64,000 nt of DNA from UBA1479 sp963976055 (GCA_963976055.1 CAXBJB010000001.1:248001-312000); one strand, 5' to 3'; shown: positions 19,178 to 28,348, counted from the first letter of the stretch. Numbers and translations: made by a program. The notes: generated from the letters alone by a model not told the origin.

Positions 19178-19284
19178 TCCGTTGTTTTTACGTGATAATT
19201 ATTGACGCATTGGAAAATTTCGGGCGACAATTCAGACGTCCAGGGAGGACATGCAAGACGCGCACTCAAGACGGAGGGTCTCAC

Positions 19285-19545
19285 ATGTCATTGGAAGTAC
19301 AGCTTTCAGGCTATCGCCTGACGACCGCCGAAATCACCTACCGGCGCCCGGACCACCTTCACCTTCTACAGGACTACATCTGGCAGGACATGGACATGGC
19401 GCCGGACTTTCCCGTGCTGCGCCGGTTCCTGGACTTCTGGGAGAACAACCTGGAGGGGCCCCTGCATTCCGTGCGCGTGGCCTCGGTGGCGTTGGTCAAG
19501 CCGGCGGAATTCCGCCTGGTCGGCGGCATGATGCGCCTGCACTGA
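19285..19545 (+). CDS. Usg family protein
   Basis: 86 residues from ATG at 19285 (GGAGGG ribosome site). The sequence LSGYRLTTAEITYRRPDH, the WQD segment and the FLDFWENNLEGPLHSV block are those of the Usg family of small soluble proteins conserved in alphaproteobacteria. The biochemical role is not established. The gene is divergent from groESL and convergent with the OPT transporter. Confidence 0.85.
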   Translation: MSLEVQLSGYRLTTAEITYRRPDHLHLLQDYIWQDMDMAPDFPVLRRFLDFWENNLEGPLHSVRVASVALVKPAEFRLVGGMMRLH

Positions 19546-19553
19546 GGCGCGGG

Positions 19554-21263
19554 TCAGCCCGCCATGCGGGCGAGTGCCAGGCCGACGCCGATCAGGCTTT
19601 CGCCGGCGACCAGACCGGCGGCGACGGCCGTGCCGTAGCGTTCCGTCCACCGGGGATTAAGGCGCGCGGCCAGGGCCGCGATCATCGCCCCCAGGCAGAG
19701 CGAGATCGAATTCCACGCCGGAATGACGAAGGCGACCCCGGCGGCGGGCGCGCTCGGCAACCACCGCGCGGCGTGTTCCGGCAGCACACGGTCCGCCGCG
19801 CCCAGGATCACGCCCAGCACCGCCGCGACGGCCATGGCGGGGCCGGCGCCTTCCGGGATCGCGCCCAGGCCCGCGGCCATCACTTCGGCCACCGCCTTCC
19901 AGGTGGCGACGGCGGGGGCCGGCCATTCGGGCGTCATCAGCATGGCGGCGGGGTCGGGCACCAGAATCAGATAGACCGCCGCCCCGGCCAGCGATCCGGT
20001 CAGCACGCCCAGGGCCTGCGCGTAGACCTGCAGCCGCGGCACGGCACCGACCAGGGATCCGGTTTTCAGATCGTGCATCATGTCGGCGCATTGCCCGGCG
20101 GCCCCGCCGGTGATGTTGGCGGTCATCAGGTTGGCCGCCATGTCGCCGGGCGTGATTGCGCCGTAGGTCAACTGCGTCACCTTGCCCAGTGCCCCCACGG
20201 GCGTGACGCCGGTTTCCCCCGACACGCGGGCGGCAATCACGGCGAGCACGTAGCTAAGTGCCACGGCCAGCACCGAGACCCAGAGCGGCAAGCCGAACAG
20301 GGTCCATCCGGCGATGCAGATCAGCGCCGTGACACCGGCCAGCGCCAGGGCGTAGCCGCGTCCCATCCGCCCGTCCGCGCGGGTCAGCCGCCGGCGGATG
20401 CGGAGGACCGAGATCGCGAAGGACGTCAGGGCCGCCGTGACCGTCAAGGTCACCCCGGGCCACAGCAGCCAGGTCACCAATTCGGAAAACCACACCGTGC
20501 CGGGTGCGCCCGCCTGGGCCCACCCCCGGTCCAGCACCCAGGGCGCGAGCATGCCCCAGGACGCGCCCGCGCCGAGCAGCAGCGACAGCCCCGCGCGCGG
20601 GCCGATCAGGGCGCCGAAGCCGATCATCAGCAGCGACGGGTCGACCGCCAGGCCCAGGTTTTTGAAGGTCACGCCCCCGGCCAGCGATCCCGGCAGGGCC
20701 AGGCGCGGCACTGCCGCCGCGAGATCGACGGCCAGCTTGACCGCCGCCGAGACCCCCGCCGCCGCCATCAGGGCCCGCAGGCGCGCCCCCTGTTCGCGGC
20801 CCTTGCCATGGATGCGTTTCAGAGTTTCCGCCGTCGCCAGACCGGCGGGAAAGGGCAGGTTTTCGTGCTCGATCATCTGGCGGCGCAGGCCGGCGGCGAC
20901 GACCACGCCCAGGATCGACACGCAGAACACCCAGAACGCCAGCACGGGCCAGTGCAGGGTCTGCCCGGTCAGCAGCGTCAGCGCCGGGATCGGCGCGACC
21001 AACCCGCCCGACACGATGGAGGCCGAGGCCGAGGCCGCCGTCTGATTGATGTTGTTTTCCTTGAGGCCCAGGGGGGCGGTGCCCAGGCCGCGCTCGGCCA
21101 GGCGCCAGGCCCCCACGGCCAATAGCCCGGCGGCGATGGACATGTTGAAGGACCAGCCGATCTTCAGCCCCGAATAGACGTTGCAGGGGGTGAGTGCCGC
21201 GCCCAGGATCATGCCGGTCAGGACCGCGCGGCGGGTGAATTCGGCGGGGCTTTCCTGTTCCAT
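19554..21263 (-). CDS. OPT-family oligopeptide/metal-chelate transporter
   Basis: 569 residues with about 14 membrane helices. N-terminal features TPCNVYSGLKIGWSFNMS and NINQTAASASASI match the OPT/YSL superfamily, which imports oligopeptides or metal-chelate complexes by proton coupling. It is somewhat shorter than the usual bacterial 620-670 residues but has no internal break. It stands alone, and its substrate cannot be predicted. Confidence 0.85.
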   Translation of the reverse strand: MEQESPAEFTRRAVLTGMILGAALTPCNVYSGLKIGWSFNMSIAAGLLAVGAWRLAERGLGTAPLGLKENNINQTAASASASIVSGGLVAPIPALTLLTGQTLHWPVLAFWVFCVSILGVVVAAGLRRQMIEHENLPFPAGLATAETLKRIHGKGREQGARLRALMAAAGVSAAVKLAVDLAAAVPRLALPGSLAGGVTFKNLGLAVDPSLLMIGFGALIGPRAGLSLLLGAGASWGMLAPWVLDRGWAQAGAPGTVWFSELVTWLLWPGVTLTVTAALTSFAISVLRIRRRLTRADGRMGRGYALALAGVTALICIAGWTLFGLPLWVSVLAVALSYVLAVIAARVSGETGVTPVGALGKVTQLTYGAITPGDMAANLMTANITGGAAGQCADMMHDLKTGSLVGAVPRLQVYAQALGVLTGSLAGAAVYLILVPDPAAMLMTPEWPAPAVATWKAVAEVMAAGLGAIPEGAGPAMAVAAVLGVILGAADRVLPEHAARWLPSAPAAGVAFVIPAWNSISLCLGAMIAALAARLNPRWTERYGTAVAAGLVAGESLIGVGLALARMAG

Positions 21264-21438
21264 GCCGCCCAGGATTTGCAGATGGGGTTCCGTCTGTCAA
21301 ACCGGGGCGTCAAACCAGGCTTGGCCGGCATGGCGTCAGAAACCTTGCGGCGGCGGCGGATCTACGGGGTATAATCGGGCAAAAGCCGATCACGGCAGGC
21401 GTGCGCGGATCACGCGCCGAAAATAATGGGAGACGTTC

Positions 21439-21816
21439 ATGGATCACTCCGTTCTGGTGGTCGAAGACGACGACAACATCGTCCTGTCGCTGAAATTCCT
21501 GCTTGAAAAGTCGGGGTTCGACACGCGCGTCGTCGGCGACGGGAACGCGGCGCTCGGCGAAATGCGCGCGGCCAAACCGGATGTGGTGCTGTTGGACGTC
21601 ATGCTGCCGGAACGGGACGGCTTTTCCGTGTGCGAGGAAATTCGCGGCAACAGCGCCTGGTCCGATGTGCACGTCATCATGCTGACGGCCAAGGGGCGCG
21701 AGGCGGACCGTGAAAAGGGCATGGCCGCCGGGGCCGACGACTTCATCACCAAACCGTTTTCCACCCGCGACCTGGTCAGCAGGGTCAAGGCCGCCGTCGG
21801 GTTGGCCGTGGACTGA
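21439..21816 (+). CDS. Single-domain CheY-like response regulator
   Basis: 125 residues with a receiver domain only: acidic pair EDDD near the start, phosphoacceptor D in VVLLDVMLP, and the conserved lysine in ITKPFSTRDL. There is no output domain, so it would act in a phosphorelay or by protein contact. GGGAGACG precedes the ATG. It is the first gene of a cluster with a symporter-kinase fusion and an Hpt protein, and its stop overlaps the next start by 1 base. Confidence 0.92.
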   Translation: MDHSVLVVEDDDNIVLSLKFLLEKSGFDTRVVGDGNAALGEMRAAKPDVVLLDVMLPERDGFSVCEEIRGNSAWSDVHVIMLTAKGREADREKGMAAGADDFITKPFSTRDLVSRVKAAVGLAVD

Positions 21817-22085
21817 TGGCGGACGGTCCGGCACGCGATTCCGGGCCGCGCCGGGCCGGCGCGCCGGAGCGGGGAACAAGCCGGGTCGGCGCCTTTTCCG
21901 TATCGCTGTTTTTGGTCGCCACGCTGCTGTTTCTGCCGCCGCTCGTGACCCTCGGCGAAGGGCCCGCCGACCTGTTCGGGCTGCCGCGGATTTTTGTGGT
22001 TCTGTTCGCCGTTTGGATCGGCGTCGTCGCGGTGGTCTATCTGATCGCCGAACGCGTCGACCGGCCCGCTCCGCAGGACGATTGA
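21816..22085 (+). CDS. Small two-helix membrane protein preceding the symporter-kinase
   Basis: 89 residues: a charged N-terminus and two hydrophobic segments (about 27-45 and 58-78), ending ERVDRPAPQDD. Size, two-helix layout and position before a sodium:solute symporter-type gene resemble DUF4212 small symporter subunits, but similarity is weak by eye. It overlaps the response regulator by 1 base and precedes the kinase gene by 1 base, so the three are surely co-translated. Confidence 0.65.
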   Translation: MADGPARDSGPRRAGAPERGTSRVGAFSVSLFLVATLLFLPPLVTLGEGPADLFGLPRIFVVLFAVWIGVVAVVYLIAERVDRPAPQDD

Positions 22086-22086
22086 G

Positions 22087-24834
22087 GTGCTCGAAGGCTG
22101 GGTCATCTTCATCGCGTCGGTGGCCTATCTCGGGCTGCTGTTCGCGATCGCCTTCTGGGGCGACAAGCGGGCCGACGCCGGGCGCTCGATCCTCAACAAT
22201 CCCTATATCTACGCGCTGTCCATGGCGGTCTATTGCACGAGCTGGACCTTCTACGGCAGCGTCGGCCGGGCCGCGACCTCGGGCCTGGATTTCCTGCCGA
22301 TCTATCTGGGGCCGACCCTGGTGTTGGTGCTCTGGCCCTTCGTGCTGGAAAAGATGGTCCGCATCTCGGCCGAAAACCGCATCACCTCGATCGCCGATTT
22401 CATCGCCTCGCGATACGGTAAAAGCATCTATCTCGGCGGCCTTGTCACGGTGATCGTGGTGGTCGGCATCCTGCCCTATATCGCGCTGCAGCTTAAGGCG
22501 GTATCGACCAGTTTCACCGTGCTGATTCAGTATCCGGAAATCGTCATGCCGCGCCATCTGGGGCGCGTGCCCCTGTTCCAGGACACGGCTTTTTTCGTGG
22601 CCCTGATCATGGCCCTGTTCGCCATCCTGTTCGGCACCCGCCACATCGACGCCTCGGAACATCACGAAGGCATGGTGATCGCCGTCGCCTTCGAATCGAT
22701 CATCAAGCTGCTGGCGTTCCTTGCCGTCGGATTTTACGTCACCTACGGCGTGTTCGACGGGTTCGGCGACCTGTTCGCCAAAGGCAACGCGGTGCCCGAG
22801 ATTTCCCACCTGTTCCATCAGGTCGGGGCCGGAGGCTATGCGCAATGGTCGACCCTGCTGGTGCTGTCCATGTTCGCCATCGTCTGCCTGCCGCGCCAAT
22901 TCCAGGTTGGCGTGGTCGAGAACGTCAACCCGGACCATGTGCGCAAGGCGGCCTGGCTGTTCCCGCTCTATCTGATCCTGATCAACGTGTTCGTGCTGCC
23001 CATCGCCATCGGCGGCCTGTTGCAGTTTCCCGACCGCAGCGTCGATGCCGATACCTTCGTTTTGACCGTGGCCATGGCCAATCAGAACCAGGGCATGGCC
23101 CTGTTCGCCTATATCGGCGGCCTGTCGGCGGCGACGGGGATGCTGATCGTCGCGACCATCGCGCTGTCGACCATGGTGTGCAACGACCTGGTGGTGCCCG
23201 TGCTGCTGCGCATGCGGTGGTTCCAGGCCCGGTTCACGGGCGACCTGTCCGCCTTCCTTTTGTTCGTGCGGCGCAGCGCGATTTTGTTCGTGCTGCTGCT
23301 CGCCTATACCTACATGCGGCTGATCGGGGAATCCTATGCCCTGGTCACCATCGGCCTGGTGTCCTTCGCCGCGGCGGCGCAGTTCGCGCCGTCGCTGCTG
23401 GGCGGGATGTTCTGGAAGGGCGGCACGCGGGCCGGCGCCATGACCGGCCTGTTGCTGGGCACCGCCATGTGGTTCTACACCCTGGTGTTGCCGTCCTTCG
23501 CGCGGTCGGGCTGGGTCGACATGAGCCTGATCGAATTGGGCCCCTACGGGATCGAGGTCCTGAAGCCCTATGCCCTGTTCGGGCTCGACGGCATCGACCA
23601 TCTGTCCCATTCCCTGTTCTGGTCGATGTTGGTCAATATCGGCGGGTTCGTCTGGGTGTCGCTGCTCAGCCGGGCCAGCGATTTGGAACAATTGCAGGCT
23701 GGCGAGTTCGTGCAGAAGTTGGACAGCCCGGGGGCGAAGCCGGTCACCGTGTGGCGTGGTTCCGCCCCGGTCGGTGAGCTGAAGGCCGTGCTGCGGCGCT
23801 TTCTGGGTGACGACCGGGCGGGGGCGGCGCTCGCCGGTTTCGCCGAACGCCAGGGCTTCAGCCTCGATCCCCGGGCGGAAGCGGCGCCGGCGCTGGTGTC
23901 TTTCGCCGAACGGCAGTTGGCAGGGGTCATCGGCGCGGCCTCGGCCCAGGCCGTGGTCGCCAGCGTGACCAAGGGCGAGGTCGTCAGCACCGAGGATCTG
24001 ATGCGCATTCTCGACGAAACGTCGCAGGTCATCGAGTATTCCCACGAACTTGAGGAGAAGTCCAAGGCGCTTGAGGAAACCACGGGCGAACTGCGGGCGG
24101 CCAACGAGCGGCTTAAGGAACTGGACCGCATGAAGGACAACTTCATCACCACCGTGGGCCACGAGTTCCGTACGCCGTTGACGTCGATCCGCGCGGCGGG
24201 GGAAATCCTGTCCGACAATCCGGCCCTGCGCGGGGCGGAGCGCGACCGTTTCTACAGCGTCGTCGTCGCCGAAACCCAGCGCCTCACGCGTCTGATCGAC
24301 CAGCTTCTCGATCTTTCGAAGATGGAGGCGGGCAATCTGAAATGGAACATGACCTCGCTTGACCTTGGTGCCGTCATGGAGACCGCCGTGGCCGCGGCGT
24401 CGCCCCTGGCCCAGGCCGAGGGCGTGCGCCTGGACTTGGATATTCCCGTCGGTCTGCCCCGGGTTCATGCCGACCGTGACCGGCTGATCCAGGTTTTGGT
24501 CAACCTGATTTCCAATGCGGTGAAATTCTGCGATCCGAATGACGGGCATATCCGCGTTAGCGCCACGGTCGACGGTGGCGTGGTCACCGTCGACGTGATC
24601 GACAACGGCCCCGGCGTGGCGCCCGGCGAACGGGACCGTATTTTCGAGCGCTTCCAGCAGGGCGGATCGGGCGAAACCCTGACCAACAAGCCCAAGGGCA
24701 CGGGATTGGGCCTCGCCATTTGCCGCGAGATTGTCGAGCGTTTCGGCGGCAAGATATGGGTCGAGCCGGCGCCGGGGCGGGGCTCCGTATTCCGTTTCAC
24801 GCTGCCGGCATCGACCGTGGACGCGGCCCGCTGA
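22087..24834 (+). CDS. CbrA-like sodium:solute symporter-histidine kinase fusion
   Basis: 915 residues from a GTG start. Residues about 1-500 form a 13-helix SSS/PutP-type transporter (SMAVYCTSWTFYGSVG; RHIDASEHHEGM). A STAC-like linker lies at about 560-640, a coiled coil at about 645-685 and a HisKA domain with H in GHEFRTPLTS near 700. A HATPase_c domain with NLISNAVKF, DNGPGV and KGTGLGLAI completes it. There is no PAS domain and no receiver. In CbrA-type kinases the transporter half senses or carries a nutrient such as histidine. The partner receiver and Hpt flank it here. Confidence 0.92.
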   Translation: MLEGWVIFIASVAYLGLLFAIAFWGDKRADAGRSILNNPYIYALSMAVYCTSWTFYGSVGRAATSGLDFLPIYLGPTLVLVLWPFVLEKMVRISAENRITSIADFIASRYGKSIYLGGLVTVIVVVGILPYIALQLKAVSTSFTVLIQYPEIVMPRHLGRVPLFQDTAFFVALIMALFAILFGTRHIDASEHHEGMVIAVAFESIIKLLAFLAVGFYVTYGVFDGFGDLFAKGNAVPEISHLFHQVGAGGYAQWSTLLVLSMFAIVCLPRQFQVGVVENVNPDHVRKAAWLFPLYLILINVFVLPIAIGGLLQFPDRSVDADTFVLTVAMANQNQGMALFAYIGGLSAATGMLIVATIALSTMVCNDLVVPVLLRMRWFQARFTGDLSAFLLFVRRSAILFVLLLAYTYMRLIGESYALVTIGLVSFAAAAQFAPSLLGGMFWKGGTRAGAMTGLLLGTAMWFYTLVLPSFARSGWVDMSLIELGPYGIEVLKPYALFGLDGIDHLSHSLFWSMLVNIGGFVWVSLLSRASDLEQLQAGEFVQKLDSPGAKPVTVWRGSAPVGELKAVLRRFLGDDRAGAALAGFAERQGFSLDPRAEAAPALVSFAERQLAGVIGAASAQAVVASVTKGEVVSTEDLMRILDETSQVIEYSHELEEKSKALEETTGELRAANERLKELDRMKDNFITTVGHEFRTPLTSIRAAGEILSDNPALRGAERDRFYSVVVAETQRLTRLIDQLLDLSKMEAGNLKWNMTSLDLGAVMETAVAAASPLAQAEGVRLDLDIPVGLPRVHADRDRLIQVLVNLISNAVKFCDPNDGHIRVSATVDGGVVTVDVIDNGPGVAPGERDRIFERFQQGGSGETLTNKPKGTGLGLAICREIVERFGGKIWVEPAPGRGSVFRFTLPASTVDAAR

Positions 24835-24871
24835 GCGGCGTCCATGCCGCCATGACTTATCGAGGGCACCG

Positions 24872-25309
24872 ATGACAGGAACGCCACCACCGGATAACGA
24901 AGATAATCGGGTTGCCGCGCCGGCGTCGTCCAGCCGCTTGCCCGGCACCCTGCCGGGGATCGATATGGCCGCGTTCCGTGATATGGTTCGTGGCAACGAC
25001 GACATGATCCAAAAGTTGCTGGCCAAGTTTTTCGACACCTATGGCGGCAAGGCGGCGGAGATTGCGTCCGACGTGGCGGCGGGCAATTTCCAGCGGGCCA
25101 TCAGCGCCGCCCATTCGTTGAAGGGCGTCAGCGGCAACATTCGCGCGACAGAGGTGTTCGAGGCGGCGAAAGCCCTCGAAGCCGCCTTGAAGGACGCACC
25201 CGAAGGTCCGGACACCGGGCCGCTGTTGAACGATCTCGCCGGCGCATTGGACCAAGTCATGGCCGGGCTGAGCGACGTGCTTGGACGTCCGCCGAATCCG
25301 CCGGCCTAG
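24872..25309 (+). CDS. Hpt-domain phosphotransfer protein
   Basis: 145 residues from ATG at 24872 (GAGGGCACC ribosome site). A disordered N-terminus of about 30 residues is followed by a four-helix Hpt domain with the phosphoacceptor in AAHSLKGVSGNI. It would shuttle phosphate between the kinase upstream and a receiver such as the one at 21439. It is separated from the kinase gene by 37 bases. Confidence 0.85.
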   Translation: MTGTPPPDNEDNRVAAPASSSRLPGTLPGIDMAAFRDMVRGNDDMIQKLLAKFFDTYGGKAAEIASDVAAGNFQRAISAAHSLKGVSGNIRATEVFEAAKALEAALKDAPEGPDTGPLLNDLAGALDQVMAGLSDVLGRPPNPPA

Positions 25310-25492
25310 CGGGACCGCCGGACTCTTTCCCATTGTGCAGCGCGCGTGAACAATTCACCAAAATACCGCAGTTTTTCTTATAATTACTTGATTTTGGCAG
25401 CGGAAATCCCAAAGACAGATAGGTGAACATCGGTTAATATGCCGCCAAACCTACACCCGGGCAAAGCGTTAGACCTGGGACAGGGCAACTAT

Positions 25493-25508
25493 TCGTGGAA
25501 TTCCACGA
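25493..25508. promoter_or_regulatory. Perfect 16-bp palindrome just upstream of the XRE regulator start
   Basis: TCGTGGAATTCCACGA reads the same on both strands and ends 11 bases before the ATG at 25520, so it touches the ribosome-binding region. A likely autoregulatory operator; the protein that binds it is inferred, not shown. Confidence 0.55.
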
Positions 25509-25519
25509 GGGGGAACATT

Positions 25520-27184
25520 ATGCCGCGATCACCAATGTTGGGCGCGCGCCTTCGGCGGCTCCGCAAGGACCGTGGATTGACGCAGGTAAAGCTGGCCGAA
25601 ATTCTCGGCATCTCGCCCAGCTACCTGAACATGATCGAGCATAACGACCGGCCCTTGACCGTGTCGCTGCTGCTCAAGCTTTCGGAAGCCCTCGGCGTCG
25701 ATCTGCGGGACTTTTCCGCGGGCGACGAGGTGCGCATCAAAAGCGACCTGGAAGAGGCCCTGTCCGACCCCATGTTCGGCGGCACCCGCCCCTCGGCGGC
25801 AGAGCTGGACGAATTCGTGACATCGGTTCCCGACATCTGCCGCTCGTTCCTGCGGCTCTACCGATCCTACCGCAACAGCCGCGAGGATGTGGAGGCGCTG
25901 ACGGACAAGCTGGCCTCCAGTCCCTACTTGGTGGCCTCCAGCCATTCCGTGCGCACCCTGCTGACCTCGGTCCGCAGCTTTTCGGAAATCCTGCTCGACA
26001 ACATCGATCTGGCCGCGGCGGAGCGCCAACAGTTCCTCGGCATCGTCGTCGACGGCACGGAAAAACTCACTTTGCAGGTCGACGAACTGCTCCGCTTCAT
26101 TACCGGCGAGAACCTCGACAACCTTCTTGAAAGCCGCACCCCGGCGGAAGAGGTCGGTGACTTCACCGAACGTAACGACAATTTCTTCGACGATCTGGAC
26201 CGCCGGGCGGAGGAACTCCGCACCGAAATCGGGATGGAGACCGTGGGGTTGTTCTCACGCCTGTCCGAGGTGCTGCGGGACCGCTTCGGGATCGAGGTCG
26301 AAACCACGGGTGTCGGCGATACAAGCCGGGGGGGAGCGGTGGTTCCCCCCATACGTCTGGAGCCCGGGCCGGGCGGGGCGGGTGGCCGGCTGATCGTGCG
26401 CGACGATTTGGCGTTGCCGAGCCTGCGTTTCCACCTGGCGCGCGAAACCGGCCGCCGCGCCGCCGCCGACCTGATCGATACCTGGGTCGGGGAAGCAGAC
26501 CTGTCCCCTGCTTCCGAAGACCTTTGCCGGGACCTTCTGGCCGGGTACTTCGCCGCCGCGGTGTTGATGCCCTATGACGCCTTTCTCGACCGTGCGCGCG
26601 CCTATCGCTACGATGTGGAACGCCTGAGCCAGGCCTTCGGCGTCAGCCTGGAGCAGGCCTGCCGGCGTCTCGCGACCTTGCGCCGCCCGGGTGAGGAAGG
26701 CGTGCGCTTCCACTTCCTGCGCATCGACAGTGCGGGCAACGTGTTCCGGCGGGTGCCCGGTTCGGGGCTGCCGATTCCCCGGTTCGCGGGAATTTGCCCG
26801 CGTTGGAACGTGCATGCGGCCAGTGGGCGGCCGGGCACCGTCGATGCCCAGGTCCTGCAATTGGTCGACGGCAGCGCCTATCTTTCCGTCGCCTTCGGTC
26901 AGCGCCGCCCAGGGTCCGGTTACAACGCGCCGGACGGTAGCTATGCATTGGCGTTGGGCTGCCGGCTGGAGGACGCGGGCGAACTGGTTTATTCGGGCGG
27001 CCTGGACCTGACGCGGTCGGAGACCTTCCTGCCCGTCGGCGTGACCTGCCGGCTGTGCGAACGGACCGACTGCGCGCAGCGCGCCCATCCGACCCTGATC
27101 CATGCCGTCGAGCGCGGGGCGCCGGCGCCGGACAAATCGGCCCTCAAGGCGGCCCGCAAGAAGGCCGCGTCGCTTTCCGACTGA
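25520..27184 (+). CDS. XRE-family regulator with ImmA/IrrE and short-chain acyl-CoA regulator domains
   Basis: 554 residues from ATG at 25520 behind GAGGGGGAAC. The N-terminal HTH (GARLRRLRKDRGLTQVKLAE) is followed by a central region of the DUF955 type. A C-terminal DUF2083-type domain has a cysteine cluster (CRLCERTDCAQRAHP). This architecture is that of ScfR/RamB-like regulators of acetate, propionate and glyoxylate metabolism, which sense acyl-CoA. The HExxH zinc motif of IrrE peptidases is absent, so it is not a protease. It may be transcribed with the Hpt gene or from its own promoter in the 210-base gap. Confidence 0.85.
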   Translation: MPRSPMLGARLRRLRKDRGLTQVKLAEILGISPSYLNMIEHNDRPLTVSLLLKLSEALGVDLRDFSAGDEVRIKSDLEEALSDPMFGGTRPSAAELDEFVTSVPDICRSFLRLYRSYRNSREDVEALTDKLASSPYLVASSHSVRTLLTSVRSFSEILLDNIDLAAAERQQFLGIVVDGTEKLTLQVDELLRFITGENLDNLLESRTPAEEVGDFTERNDNFFDDLDRRAEELRTEIGMETVGLFSRLSEVLRDRFGIEVETTGVGDTSRGGAVVPPIRLEPGPGGAGGRLIVRDDLALPSLRFHLARETGRRAAADLIDTWVGEADLSPASEDLCRDLLAGYFAAAVLMPYDAFLDRARAYRYDVERLSQAFGVSLEQACRRLATLRRPGEEGVRFHFLRIDSAGNVFRRVPGSGLPIPRFAGICPRWNVHAASGRPGTVDAQVLQLVDGSAYLSVAFGQRRPGSGYNAPDGSYALALGCRLEDAGELVYSGGLDLTRSETFLPVGVTCRLCERTDCAQRAHPTLIHAVERGAPAPDKSALKAARKKAASLSD

Positions 27185-27206
27185 CGGGCAGCCCCGGGGT
27201 GCGGAT

Positions 27207-27237
27207 AAAAAAAGCGCGGGTCTTGCGGACCCGCGCT
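27207..27237 (-). terminator. Strong terminator serving the 26-residue peptide gene
   Basis: A perfect 10-bp stem AGCGCGGGTC / GACCCGCGCT with a 5-base loop is followed on the minus strand by seven T residues. On the plus strand no T run follows, so it works for the minus-strand small gene rather than the XRE gene. Confidence 0.85.
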
Positions 27238-27265
27238 CGATCACCAGTCTTTGGGACGATATGAC

Positions 27266-27346
27266 CTAGCTGGTCAGAATGCCAATCGCGATCAGGACCG
27301 CGAAGACAACCGGCAGGATCAGGAATGCTTTGTTGATTTTGCCCAT
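27266..27346 (-). CDS. 26-residue single-helix membrane peptide
   Basis: Begins MGKINKAFL and is a single hydrophobic helix (residues about 6-24) ending in ILTS. GGGAGAA lies 7 bases before the ATG, and a strong terminator begins 29 bases after the stop, which supports a dedicated transcript. A longer in-frame start at 27499 would add 51 residues with no ribosome site. The size recalls small subunits such as KdpF or CydX, but no such complex is nearby. The function is unknown. Confidence 0.6.
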   Translation of the reverse strand: MGKINKAFLILPVVFAVLIAIGILTS

Positions 27347-27667
27347 GACTGCTTCTCCCATTGTGAAATTCGTAAACCCGCGCCGTATCCGCAGACCGGC
27401 CTTCGGCAGGCGACTGGCAAATGCCAGATTTCGTATTGTTAATTTTACACTATAATTTCTATCCGGCAATTTAAATGCTGATTTCATTATAAAAATCACG
27501 TTAATGGATGTGTATAAAATTATGTGTTTAAGTGAATAATGTGAATATTAAGAAGGATCGGCGGGTTGCTCTGTGGCCGGTTTCCGCCGACTGCGGCTGT
27601 CCCGCGTGCTATCATGAGCTTGGTGCCGGGCGCGCGGGGGCGCAGGGGTAAGGGAGTAGACGAGACG
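27347..27667. other. AT-rich intergenic region
   Basis: This stretch separates the divergent peptide gene and the PKHD hydroxylase gene. Positions about 27420-27550 are strongly AT-rich and could hold both promoters, but no operator or RNA gene is recognisable. Confidence 0.4.
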
Positions 27668-28348
27668 ATGATCATCCATGTGGAAAAACTGCTCGGTGAC
27701 GACGGGCTCGGCGAAATCGACGCCATCCTCGACGGTGTTCCCTGGATCGACGGGGCGGCCGGAATGCGCGACGACATCAAGGCCGTGAAGCGCAACCGCC
27801 AGGCCGACCGCGCCGCCGCCGGCGACGCCCTGGCGCCCGCCGACCGCCTGATCATGGGCGCGATCGGGCAGTCGGCGCAAATCCGCAACGGGACCTTCCC
27901 CCACCGGGTCATGCGCCCGCTTTACGCCCGTTACGGCGAGGGCGCGGAATACGGCCTGCACACGGACAACCCCTTCATCGGCAACCCGGAATCGATCCGC
28001 GCCGATGTCTCTTGCACGCTGTTCCTCAATGGGCCCGAGGATTACGACGGCGGCGAACTGGTCATCCTGGCCCCCGGCGGCGAGGTCAAGGTCAAGCTGC
28101 CCCGGGGCGCCGCCGTGGTCTATCCGACCGGCTGGCATCACCGGGTCGAGGCCGTGACAAGGGGCGAACGGCGGGTCGCCGTGACCTGGATCCAAAGCCG
28201 CGTCGCCTCCGCCGAGCGCCGCGAGATCCTGGCCGACGCCAACGGCGTCGCCCATCACCTGCACCAGACGGCGGCCAACAGCCCGGCCGCCCTGACCGCG
28301 CAACGGGTGTTCAACAGCCTGATGCGGCGCTGGGCCGAGGGCAGCTAA
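27668..28348 (+). CDS. Fe(II)/2-oxoglutarate PKHD-type hydroxylase (PiuC/YbiX family)
   Basis: 226 residues from ATG at 27668. The iron ligands are visible: H and D in GLHTDNPF and the distal H in GWHHRVEAV, with a downstream arginine for 2-oxoglutarate in GERRVAVTW. The MIIHVEKLL start and the SRVASAERRE tail match PiuC/YbiX proteins, which are often linked to iron or siderophore uptake. No TonB receptor is next to it here. The substrate is unknown. Confidence 0.9.
   Translation: MIIHVEKLLGDDGLGEIDAILDGVPWIDGAAGMRDDIKAVKRNRQADRAAAGDALAPADRLIMGAIGQSAQIRNGTFPHRVMRPLYARYGEGAEYGLHTDNPFIGNPESIRADVSCTLFLNGPEDYDGGELVILAPGGEVKVKLPRGAAVVYPTGWHHRVEAVTRGERRVAVTWIQSRVASAERREILADANGVAHHLHQTAANSPAALTAQRVFNSLMRRWAEGS

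Noticed and set aside
21310..25038. A 1242-codon open frame on the minus strand
   Set aside because: It lies antisense to the receiver, kinase and Hpt genes, has low-complexity Gly/Gln/His/Asp-rich translation and no domain. It arises from GC-rich codon bias.
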